A stretch of DNA of 64,000 bases from Escarpia spicata (lineage: Eukaryota > Annelida > Polychaeta > Sabellida > Siboglinidae), in assembly GCA_963995525.1 (NCBI GenBank), contig OZ023214.1:47201016-47265015 (forward strand), written 5' to 3'. The translations under genes were made by a program, and so were the position numbers. This document shows, piece by piece, positions 35,805 to 47,800 of this stretch. Each line of letters starts with the position of its first letter. Within the stretch, counting starts at the first letter, position 1. Below the pieces are notes generated by a model. It made no database searches. It saw only the letters and a list, made by a program, of their open reading frames with translations, and was not told where the DNA came from.

Positions 35805-36990
35805 TGGTATCATGTTATATAAACAGTAATCTCGCAATTGGTACTGAAAAATAAGTAAATAAATAAAAAATTAATTGTAATTAATGCTATGCATGTTACA
35901 CCAGTAAATATTCTGTTTCGTAAACATTCGCATAACAGTAATTTGTAGTGCTTTTTTTTGTTTCAATGTGTTATTACACCTATTATGTGTTCACAGTATT
36001 TTACGCTGTAGCATACTACTTTATTTGTTCATTTAATCATAACCACACTTTTATTATTTTGTTTTATTGTGTAATTGTACTCCAGGTGGTCCTCGACAAA
36101 AACCCCCAGGGGTTTCCAGAGGATCTACTGAGTCGCACATGTTATTTACTGTGTCATATAAAATGTTGTATGCTATATGTGTGACCAAATAAATGTTCTA
36201 TTCTAAAAAATGTTGCTGTATGTGAATCATGACGGCGTCTCATCTACTTGGTCATGCGCCACAGACTCTATACATCTATACTACGGGCAGTCTTCTCTTA
36301 ACAAACAAGTATATAAATTATTTTATAGGATTTACTCTATATCATATTTTGAACTATGGAATTATCTAGAATCTGTAGTCTTCCATAATTTTTATAACAT
36401 ATTTACTATGCTCTGTATATTTCTAAAGAAACCTATCAATGCCAATTAACTTATCTAGATTTTTGAAGATGTTCTGCAATTAGTCCGGGGTATTGAAGCT
36501 CAACCGGCGGTTTGGCTAGTAAATCAAGCCGTTGTTGTAGTAAATATACACCTATTACCACAAACTTTGTTTTTTGGAAATACGTTCCTGTTTGTCAAAC
36601 GCTATTTTCTTGGTAAATATCGTGTAAATATAAATGTTTTCTGCTGGTCAATATTCGTATTTTTTTCTCGAAATGCGAGCGTTTGTACATGCCTGCAGAA
36701 GTCTGGGTCAAAGTGACATACTTAGCAAAAAATAAAAAATAAAACACAAGACGCGTTGCAGCGATGACGTAGGCGTAGCCTAGCGACGGTAATTATCTTC
36801 CTTCTGCCTTCCATCTAGGATGTGCCGGTTCATTAGCGGTATCACGAGACAAGACAACACAATGCGAGAGGTCTTCATGCTACATGTATTTTTGATTACA
36901 TTGTTCTGATACGACCTTTCGAGTTAGGGTGTGAGTCCGTGAGTTTGAAATATGTCACCAAATGTATCTGTGGTAGGATAAAGTCCCCAA
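35805..36990 (+). repeat. Segmental duplication, right unit, downstream part
   Basis: Counterpart of 33835-34965, directly next to its terminal-exon part. It ends at the TG microsatellite at 37053. Confidence 0.85.
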
Positions 36991-37048
36991 AACGCCCCCC
37001 ATATTCATTGTTTGGCAATACAATGGATATTGTCATATATACTCCAGA

Positions 37049-37205
<157 letters not shown>

Positions 37206-37249
37206 GTGTGTGTAAGTGTGTGTAAGTGTGTGCGCGCGCGCGACACTCT

Positions 37250-37440
37250 GAGACCATAACGGGAGTTCCTCAAGGGTCTATGTTCCGACCAATCTTCTTT
37301 CTTTTAAGTTCGTGAATGACCTGCCCTTGAGCACTCAAACAAAAAACACGGTGGACATACATGCAGCTGTTTCTCCAAGTGGTATGTCGAATAAAAGGGT
37401 TGTCATTATTGCTGAACAACGACTCAATTATCTGACCCTG
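37250..37440 (+). mobile_element. Small LINE reverse-transcriptase remnant
   Basis: Plus-strand translation gives a decayed GVPQGS-like motif (VPQGSMFRPIFFLL), then FVNDLPLSTQTKNTVDIHA. This is the segment before and into the catalytic motif, whose Asp pair is lost. It directly abuts the TG tract. Confidence 0.55.
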
Positions 37441-38224
37441 GGATAGACTTCAAATGGTCGAGCGCGAAAGGCTCACCGGGGTTCAAGGAGAATATTTCCT
37501 CACCTGGAACGCCTACGAGCAAACGATGCAGAGCAGCACGATCGTCGGTAATATCGCACTTAGCAGCAGAACAAAGAAATATCTTCCGTACCAAGGAAGA
37601 AAGACGTACTACAATGTCCACTCATTGGGGCATTGTCCGGGTGTTTATTAATGAAGCGTGCATTGGGATTCGCACGATGTTTTTTGTATTTTTGTGACCT
37701 TCTAACCTTCTAGGTCAATAATGCGACTGATGTCTCCCAGGCACCCTTGAGCGTTTCTGTATAAACCCATTAATATGCAAATCAGTTATACGCCATTAAA
37801 ATATATACTACGTTTCTGGATACCTCGAATTGTAAACATCCAAACAATCAAAATGATGTGTCTAAATTTGTTTTCGGGGTATCTGGTTATGATTAAATCA
37901 GTGAACAAATTATAGTGTGCGTATTTAGCGCATGAATATGCAAATTAACACTGACCACGATTTTTGTTTATATCTCCTCAATAGGCTAATCGTAGGCACT
38001 AACCTGACGGACCGACTAAAATGCCTCCCCCCTGTACAATATACTCAAATGATATATCGTTTGAAAGCCCTAGATATCCCTATCACAACGAAGCCTGTCG
38101 TAGAATTGCGTGACTCCAAGTTCAAACAAGGTCGCCGTCAAATTATGAATTTTCGAAATTGTGCGCTTCCGCAAACGTCTTAAAATTTCAATGGTTCCAT
38201 ATCTACTTTCTTTAATAACAAAAT
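37441..38224. other. No gene recognised
   Basis: Intergenic; short open frames only (for example 37454-37651), with no supporting start, splice site or family resemblance. Confidence 0.4.
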
Positions 38225-39750
38225 TACCAACCCTTTTATTTACATCTATCCCGTCCTTCTGACGTATGTGTCGATTTTATTTTTAAACATTCACACTACT
38301 AGCACACACAAAATCAGCATATAATATGTTCCATTCATTTACAGTCCTTTGTGAAACTTAGAACTTTCTTATATATAATCTACACTTCTCCTTAACTAAT
38401 GTAACTTCATGTCCTCTAGCCTTTCTATCTTTCTTAACTGGAAAAAAAATCTATCAATATTTTCATAACCATTCAATATTTTAAACACTTCTATCTGATC
38501 TCCTCTCAATCTCCTGGTCTCTAATGTTGTTAAACCACATTCTTTTAGTCGTTTTTCATCATTAAGATCCCTCGGTTTTTGTAACGTTTAGTAGCTATCC
38601 TCTGTACTCTTTCAAGCGTATATATGTCCTTCTTGCGGTATGGCCTCCACGCTTGTATACTGATACAATATTCTAAATGAGGCCTAAGTATTGTTTTGTA
38701 CAGCGGTATTATTAATTCATTTTCATTAAACGCTATGTTTTGCCTAATCAATCCAAGGATTTGATTTCCCCTTGAAGCTGCATTTCCGCACTGTTCTGAA
38801 ACCTTCATATCAGCACCAATGGTTAACCTTTTCTTTTACTATAGTACTTAGTACAGTACCCCTATTGTATATTCTACATATTCGTTGTTTCCATGTCCTG
38901 TGTGGAGGCATTTACATTTCCCAAAATTGAACAACATTTGCCTCTTTTCAGACCATTTGATCAACCTGTCAAGATCATCTTGTAAATGCTCTGTACCTCC
39001 ATCACTTTTATTCCTTCTAAACACTTTTGTATCATCCGCTAATTTCAACACCTTCCTTGTTATATCATCATTGAAATCGTTTATATATATATTACGAATA
39101 ATATAGGCCCCAGTACTGATCCCAAATCGTTGATATATATTGATAATAATATAGGTCCCAATATTGATACCTGTGGTACCCCGCTCAAAACTGATTTCCA
39201 GTTTGAAGCCTCCCATCAACAACTACCCGTTGTCTTCTGTCAATCAACCATTTTTCTATCCAGTTAATTAAACCATTTCCTATGCCATGAGCCTTTAGTT
39301 GAAGCAGTAATCTTTGATGTGGCACTTTGTCGAAAACTTTTTGAAAATGTAAGTAGATGGTATCTACAGGTGAACCCTCGACTACCCATTTAGTGATATC
39401 TTCCAAAAAACCTAACATATTTGTTAAGCATGACCTCGCGTTTAGAAACCCATGTTGAGATGGGTTTATCAAGTTATGTTTAACAAGAAAATACACCATG
39501 TGATCTTTAATTAGTATTTCTAATAATTTGCAAATCATCGATGTTAAACTCACTGGTTTATAGTTCTCCGACTTGTTTCTCAAACTTTTTAAATAACGGT
39601 ATAATGTTTGCTTCTTTCCTTTCTAAAGGATCCACTCCTTCTTCTAATGAAAAATTGGAAACTGTTGCAAGCGGTATGCTAATTTGTTCTACAATTTCCA
39701 ATAGTAGTTTGGGCGGAATCCCATCCACTCCAGGTGATTTTACTACCTAC
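38225..39750 (-). mobile_element. CR1-like LINE fragment E
   Basis: Minus-strand pieces: ILGLIRQNIAFNENELIIPL and LEYCISIQAWRPYRKKD (38808-38545), catalytic-region remains (39222-38848) and PVSLTSMICKLLEILIKD (39583-39185). The catalytic region has an internal 60-bp tandem duplication near 39060-39180. At the left of the minus-strand reading it is cut by the plus-strand element starting about 39745. Confidence 0.8.
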
Positions 39751-41397
39751 CTTAATTCTGTACCTGGCTCTCCAACATATACTAAAACGATTTACGTGTG
39801 TTGTAGCAATATGCAATTTAATGACCAAATGATGGTTGATGCTAAAGAAATACAAGAAATAATTCAGGCGATGCCTACAGGAAAAGCTCCTGGTTATGAC
39901 TGTATAAGTAATGAACATTTTAAGTATGCTAATGAAAAACTGCATGTATATATGTCACTGCTTGTTAATTCATGGGTTTTTACCAGATGCTATGATGGTC
40001 ACAATAATAGCTCCAATAATTAAAAACAAAGCTGGTGATTTGTCTGATAACAATAACTACATACCTATTGCTCTTGCAACAATTGCTAGTAAATTATTTG
40101 AATCCTTAATATTATCAAGGGCTACCATTTTCTTCACAACGTGTGCCAACCAATTTGGATTTTAAAAGCATCACTCAACTGAGATGCTCATATTTCTATT
40201 AAAAGAACTTTTTCGACACTACATAGTGAATGGCTATTCTATATATGTCATTATGTTGGATGCCTACGAGGCCTTTGACAAAGTGAACCATGGCAAGCTA
40301 TTCACTAAAATAATTGACCTTGGCTGTCCTGCTTTCAATGTGCGCATTCTGCATCACTGGTACAGCCCAGTACCCAGAAATTTACTGTCAGATGGTGTCG
40401 GAGCTTTTCTAGATTTTTTTACTGTCTCAAATGGTGTTATAAACAAGGTGGAATCCTTTCTCCCCACCTTTTTAATGTGTACATGGATGACTTAAGTGTA
40501 AATCTTAACAAATTACAAATTGGATGTCTTCTTGCAGGCACCATAACGAATCATTTGATGTATGCAAATGATCTCTGTATTTGTTTACATAGTGTTTCTG
40601 GTTTGAGAAAACTAACAGCTAGATTGCTGTGCCAAGTATGGCGATCGAAATGTTTAACATAACATATAATGCCAACAAATAATATTGTATGGTTATTTAC
40701 AACAAACATCAGGACATGAAAAATAGTCACCATGTCACTCTCAATAACCGTCCGTTACCTCACACTATTAAATGCAAATAGCTGGGTCATATAATTAACA
40801 ATAATCGTACTGACGATGACGACATTGCCAGACAGAAAAGATCCCTATATGCTCACGCAGGCCAACGTCTTAGCACGAAAATTTCGTCTTTGCAGCTCTA
40901 CAAATAAAACTTACCTATTCCTCTCATACTGTGATACTATGTACACCTCAAGTCTTTGGTATAAATTAAAAAAAAACAGAGTTTGAAAGGTATTACTGTT
41001 ACCTATAACAACAGTTTTAGAATTTTACACAATTTGTCATCACGCTGTAGTGCAAGTTTTATGTTTGCTACAAACTGTGTTAAATATTTTAATGAACGTT
41101 GCGTTCATCTATATATAGCTTATTATGTCGTCTTGAACGGTCTGAAAATCCACTTTTTGTGAATTATTGTTATACTGATATACATGTTATGAGTCATATG
41201 TTTAAATATTGGACTACCCAATTGTATATTTAAAGTTGAACGCACATTTTATATATATCTTATTAACCATTTAATGTTATTTCATGTGTATCTATATCTT
41301 TGTATTTTGGTTATTTATAACTTTTTTTATATATTTACTTGTATGGTATATACATATGGACTTTTGTCTTAAATAAAAACATTATTATTATTATTAT
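39745..41397 (+). mobile_element. Plus-strand LINE fragment of a second family
   Basis: Decayed reverse transcriptase in several frames: GKAPGYDCISNEHFK, LDAYEAFDKVNHGKLF (motif A), FTVSNGVINK, VYMDDLSVNL and LMYANDLCI, where the catalytic second Asp of YADD is Asn. The element ends AAATAAAAACATTATTATTA at about 41371-41397, a trinucleotide tail like that of the element at 18.7 kb. It lies directly upstream of KDSR. Confidence 0.7.
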
Positions 41398-41716
41398 ACT
41401 TGGTCACAAAGCTGAAACAGCAAATTGTAATTATGTACTCTAACTATAACGCTCGTATTACGACAACAAACGAAACATGTTTAACTACTGGATATTATTT
41501 ATCACTACGTGAACTACTGGTGCCAAATATTACGCCTTACATGTACATATAAGCATCACCCCGGATAAAATTTAACGCCCGGATAAATGTAAGCGCGACG
41601 TATTGTATCAGTGGCGCCGTATGACGAGTCGTTGGCTAACAAAAATACGCTCTTCCTAAAGAAGGTAATATAATCTGATTTTATTTCGTGTTGATAGTTT
41701 ATTTTTGAGCACGGCG
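41398..41716 (+). other. Immediate upstream region of KDSR
   Basis: Probable promoter and 5' UTR. A short direct repeat (CCCGGATAAA at 41561 and 41579) and a GC-richer stretch at 41575-41640 are visible. No TATA box at a suitable distance was recognised. Confidence 0.4.
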
Positions 41717-41824
41717 ATGTTGCTTATAATCGCCGTCGCTTTTCTTCTCTTTTTCATTGCATTGTACCTTATCTCACCTCTCATTGCACCAGAACCATTA
41801 AAACTTCAAGGGGCTCATGTGTTG
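41717..41824 (+). CDS. KDSR: KDSR exon 1
   Basis: ATG 41717, 36 codons, donor TTG|GTAAGT. Encodes the membrane anchor ([22 protein letters not shown]) up to GAHVL, just before the cofactor motif. Confidence 0.96.
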
Positions 41825-44800
41825 GTAAGTGACACTGTGTATTTTCTTTAGATATAATAGCATGATAAGAAGCTAATTACGCTCGCAAGAGGAAGAGCCC
41901 AGCCATGATTTTAGTTTAAAAAGGAAGAAGAAGAACGGCGTGATTCACTAATTGCGTAGCTAACATCTGTCTCCACTGCCACTGGCACTGTGCTGAGTTC
42001 ACTCTACTCTAGTCTCTACACCGTCTACGATAGTCGATACCATCTAGTTACTAGTAGCTAGCCGTAGGCTTGGCCGCAACCTACAACGTAGGCGTTGACT
42101 TTGACTTAGCTGTAGCCTAGCCCTGGCCTAGGCGTAGAAGCACCAGACTCTGAGTCTAATGCGTTGAATGCAATGAATTCCCTACCCTTGTTTTGCCGAG
42201 GGTTTGACTGATGTCATGATAAGGTATAACTTTCCTAACACAGCCATAGCCATAGGCTCACATGTCCTGTACATACACACATACATACTAATATTATAGT
42301 GATACATATTGAATTGAAAAACCTTTATTGTCCATAGAATGGTTTACATAGTTTAATCATAGTATGGAAATGTTATATATACATACATCCTATTCGGTCT
42401 TCAGGCAAATTTGCCTATGTACCGCTCTTTAGCCAATGTTGCTTTACAATCGAATTTGACAGGCTGGTGCATCCATAATATATCGAGTCGGTTCTTCAGT
42501 GCATTGACAGTTGGAGCTGTGAATATGGTGTCTGTTCTTTCGTACAAGTCCAGATTAAACATAGTGTGCATGCAAGTAAATATGCCATTCAAGTATTTAT
42601 AAACATTAATCATGTCTCGTAATCTATGATGTGTCAATGTTGGGTAAGTTTAGGACCTTTAATTTCTTTTTATAATCATAATGTTTTAATTCTGGCACCA
42701 TTCGTGTCGCTCTTCCAGTGTGTTCCCCTGGGTGAAATGATGAGCGAGGTGGTAGGGGTGGGGTATGCGAGTGCTGCAGGCGTGAAGCATTGCTAGGGGG
42801 GTCCGGGGGCATGCTCCCCCCGAGATTTTTTTTAAACTAGCTTTAAAATGGTGCATTCTGAGGTATGTTTTAACCTTTACTCTTGAATATAGAGGGGAAG
42901 ATATAAAATAACAAGACACTACTTGTAAATGTAGTAATCATGATTGATAAAAGTCAGTAATCATGATTGTTTCATCATGTTGAGGTGTGGTTTCCATTTT
43001 ACCACTGCTACTCAGCAGAGGTGTGGTTTCCACTTGACCACTGGTACTTGGTTATGGTTATGTTTTCTTGCACTAACCTTAGGCCTTGTTACCTCGCTGA
43101 CAGAGTCAATAAAAAAGTAAACGGTAAGTTCTTATATAGCGCAGGACTGCTCAAAGCGCTTTACACTTTACTCCCTGGCAGACCTGTTCAGTCGAACACC
43201 ATCTCGACTTCTCTGGGAAGTATCCAGTGGTATCATCTGAAGACTCTTTCATCATCACCTTTAAATTATTTGAATATCATAATATTATGGTAAATTGGTG
43301 GTTTATGTTCAAAAGATTATTTTTTATTTGTTTGCTAGAATGCTATACAATTAATTAAACATTCATTTCTGGAATGCCACAAAAGTATGTTTCTATTAAT
43401 CGCAAGAATGTTTCTCAAACTGTGTCCTTTTTATAACACAGTATAAGTTTAGTACATCAGACCTGCCTACCCCAAAAACTTCCTGTCAGTAATCCATCTT
43501 CCCATTTACAGTGATTTTCAGGAATATATGTCAGTAATTCAGAACTGTGTCAGATATTGGTCGCCTGGGGGGGGTAGCGGAAGGGTCAAAACCATTTGTT
43601 ATGCTGTCACCAACATCACCTACACTCTAGCCAAATCAACTCTAGTATGATAAATGATAGACGGGGGGGGGGGGGGTAGCGACCGACCAAAACCATTACA
43701 TCACACTGTCATCGACATCGCCTACACTCTAGTGACTGTATGATAGGCTGTCAATGATAGACTAAACTCCTCAATAAATATACTAATTTAGTCTTAGTAC
43801 AGTCAGTTGGCCTAACACTACAAGTACAACATTCACTACATTTTTGCAGTACACTTTTCTTTTCGGTTGGCGGTGGCGTCGTTTCAGCGTGACTTTGTTT
43901 TGTTTGATCGCGGAAATGGCAATTTGTCATAACGTTGTTTCCTATTGGTTAGATTACGACCAGACTCAGCGAATGAAAAACCATGTCACAACATGCTGCA
44001 TACATATGCTGCCACCTGTTGAATATAGTGGAAACTAAATTTTTGTGATTGGCAATCATGGTGACAGTCCGTAATATTTTCATCCCTCGCCGTAATACCG
44101 TAATTTGAGGTGACTTTCCGGAATGATTCCGGACAATCCGGAATGGTAGGCAGGTCTGGTACATCCAATTGCTGTGCAAACATATCATTGTTTAACCCAA
44201 GTTATTGAAAACCCGTTAGTATACACGGTTTTGGGTAGTAGGCATTTTTTATGAGATGTAAACTTCGTTGGTTTATAGTCGTAAGTATTTCATTCAAATC
44301 AACTTTCCCAAAAGTTTGTTTGCACAACTTTGTCGGAATATGTATTATACATTTAGCACAAAGATATCTTACGAATCACCTTCCTTATTTTGCTAAAACA
44401 AAACCGCATAGAACATTAGTTGAATAGACTTGTGGGCATTTGCGTCGAATCCGGACCCACTTTGACATTTGTCAGTGATTTTGCCGCTTGAGTTTTGCTT
44501 AACTTTGATACCTCAGTGAGATACACTGTAGTTCCATCATTCAACATTATACTAGGCATATTTACCTTTAAGAATATTGCGTCTTATGTCCAATTCAGGC
44601 GTAAATAGCGCCCCGGTTTGTATCAACATACGCTGCTATAATATATATATATTTTTACACGCGCTGTGCGGTAACACAGGGCCGCAGTGGCACAGTCTAG
44701 TGCAAACCGGGTCGCTATTTGAGCTTCAACAGGGTCCGGATTTGATACAAATGTCGACTAGTGAATAGGATTAGGATGCACGGTTTTTATTTGGGTTTCA

Positions 44801-47800
44801 AAAGAGTCCGGATTCGACACAAGTGATGTAGTGCCATCAGCCTGCACGGTTTTCACTCCCACCACCATCATAAATCAAGTATCAAGTACATCACTGAATT
44901 CATTCCAGATTAGTCTAGCCCAACATGTAAAAAAGTAATCCATAAGAGCCACCATGCGCACTGGACATTTTGCCAGTCAAAATACAGATACAGATACCGT
45001 TTGGGTGCCATTTTACGTGAATGTCTAGATATCTAGTATGTCGAAACTCCGCAAGGTGTCACCATTGGAGACACCGGGGATCCCGCAGGAATATTCAGTG
45101 ATTGGACAACTGACAAGTGATATCTTTCACGTTGTCCAATGACGGCTAAACGATGTTGCTACAAATCTGCGATTTTGCAGGAATATAAGTGACTTTGTGG
45201 TGTCATTACGCGCCGCTCGCCGACGCTGAATATACAACAACAATATATGAAACAACAAAAAAAATGGGCGTATGAAATAGCTACGAGGCGGCAATTTCGG
45301 CCCGCCTCGCTTGTTATATACCAGGGGAAACACTGTGTGTTATTAAGGCTAAACTCTACAGAAGTGGGCGGTATGGGAGGGACGCAAAACTCTCAACCGA
45401 ATAGTCTGCTCTCTCGAACCAAAGTGGCCGACTTCTAGCGCGCCATAACTGCGCACTACTACTATGCGCTGATTGGTCCTTTGCGCCCAAGGCTAAGCTG
45501 AATTAGCATATAATTAGAATAATCCATTGGGCGCAAATAAGTTTTAAGTCTATGATAAAGCTCTGTATTTAGGTGAGTCTATTTCCTTCTCGAATACAAT
45601 TTGTTTCTAAACTTTATCAACATAATAATGCCCTTGGTAATCCAAGGAGTTTTCTTATGTTTATATTTATAAAATGTAATTACTTTAATACGTAGAAATC
45701 CTTCGCTTTCTTTTTGATGGTCTTGCATATTTCTGCGTACTCTATTTGTTTTTTATGGTCGCCGTTATCCGCCATTTCTCGTTGTTCATTAGTGCTCATG
45801 TCGTGATGATATCCTCGTCACTGCATGCCTGTTGATTGCTTTGGCTACACTTGTCGCACTTAGTTGGATCATCTCAGTGATGTTTTCGCTCATGGTGTCG
45901 ATGTCATCAAGTTCTTGTAGTGTCTCGAATCGATTTCACAGTTCGAGTTGGAATTTAATCTTTTTTGTTCCTATTTGTGTGGTATCTACACTTGGTGGTC
46001 TCTTGTTTATCAACTTCTTTATTACAATATCCTAGGCATATTTACCTTTAAGAATATTGCGTCTTACACCCATTTGAGGCGTAAATAGCGTCCCCGTTAA
46101 CATATATTGCCGCCTATATCGCTCATTTTATGCGCGCGAGAGCAGCGGTGCAGACTAGCACAAGCCAGGTCGCTATTTGGGCTTCAAAAGGGTCCGGATT
46201 CGACACAAGTGCCGACTAGTAACGTAGTGCCATCAGCCTGCATGGTTTTTACTCCAGTCCCACCACCATCCTAAACCAGAAATTCAACATCAGCTACACC
46301 AGCATTCTGATTTAATGTGGGCACATACTATGATACTAAAATTGAGCGCTTTCTTCGTTTTTTTCTCCGAATTCCACATGTCTCCCAAATGCAGTTACCG
46401 TTTGGGCGCCATGTTACATGAATGTCTACATTTCTAGTACATTGAAACTCCACAAGGTGTCACCATTGGAGACACTGGGGATCCCACGGAAATATTCCGT
46501 TCATTGGACAACTGACAAGTGATGTCATTCACGTTGTCCAATAGAATTAATTCCAAGAGGTAAATTGTAACCGACCCTGAGCGACGTTACAACGACTAAA
46601 CGATTTTGCTGCAAATCTGCGATTTTGCATGAATATAAGTGACTTTGTGGTGTCACTCTCCGATGCAGAATATATCACAAGAGAATGAAAAAATGGGCAC
46701 ACAAAATAGCTACGAGGCGGCAATTTTGGCATATTTTGAGCGAGGCGGCATAGAAAAACGGTGAGGCGGCCCGCCTCGCTTGTCATATACCAGAGGAAAC
46801 ACTATATATATATATATAGACACTAGTTGAGGGGACCTTACACTATGGTTTCGTCCAAAGGACGCTGGAAAAGTGGGGTGAATGAAATGGCTCAGCCTGA
46901 TTAAAGTTGAAAAATAACAGCAGGTACTATGCACAAACCTCAATCCTCTTGACAATCCACACTCAAGATAGATCAACAATGCTCACAAAGAAACTCTTAT
47001 GCTACAGCATTTCCCATTTTCTTTCTGTGGTCCAAACCACTTTATAACATCTTCTGCTCAAGATGAGTGTAGCCTTTGCATGTAAAGTGTTTGTAACAGT
47101 GGCAAATCAATTTGGTTGAACTTGACATACATGTATAAGATGGCACGATAGTATATAGTCTACTACCACCACAGCTTGTGTGGATGGCTTAAGTGTGACT
47201 TTTAAAGAGTCATTATTGCAATTTACTGAATACGTTTCTCTTGCAGATAACTGGTGGCTCCAGTGGAATAGGCAAGGCAATAGCAATCGAGGTTGCCAAG
47301 AAGGGGGCCAATGTCACACTAATAGCAAGAAATCAGGTTAGTGTGAGATTTCATAAATATCTTGTCTCCTTCTATTCTGTATTCTCTGTTACTATTATGA
47401 TGTGATCTGAGATAATTAAGTGTATAAAGTTCATTTCAAAGAATGCATATTTTTTAATTTGCAGTCAGTGTCTGCTCCTGTTGTAAAATGTAGCTCTGGG
47501 CGGTACAGTAATATCCTGATATTTATGCATCTTGGATGGATGACAGAGAAAGGTAATTGATGTCTGTTTCAGAATATTGTTTCTACATGTATATAGACAT
47601 TAAGCTGAAATCCACTAAAAGCATTGCATTGTGGAAGTTAACTTCTTGTTCAAAATTTGTAATCCATAGAATGTGACATGTAAAAATTTAATTGTTAACC
47701 TGCTCAATAAGTATATTGCATTGGAAATGTAAATTACAAATCTTAAATGTATTATTTATTGTTTTTTCTTTGATAGGCAAAGTTATCAGAGGTGGCAACA

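Larger units (their letters stand above)
41825..47246 (+). other. KDSR intron 1, 5.4 kb
   Basis: Holds a SINE fragment (43122-43245), a CAG-ended transposon (43452-44164) and two direct copies of a further element (44552-45334, 46032-46803). Minus-strand reading frames at 42401-42919 and 46547-46979 are not supported as genes. Confidence 0.75.
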
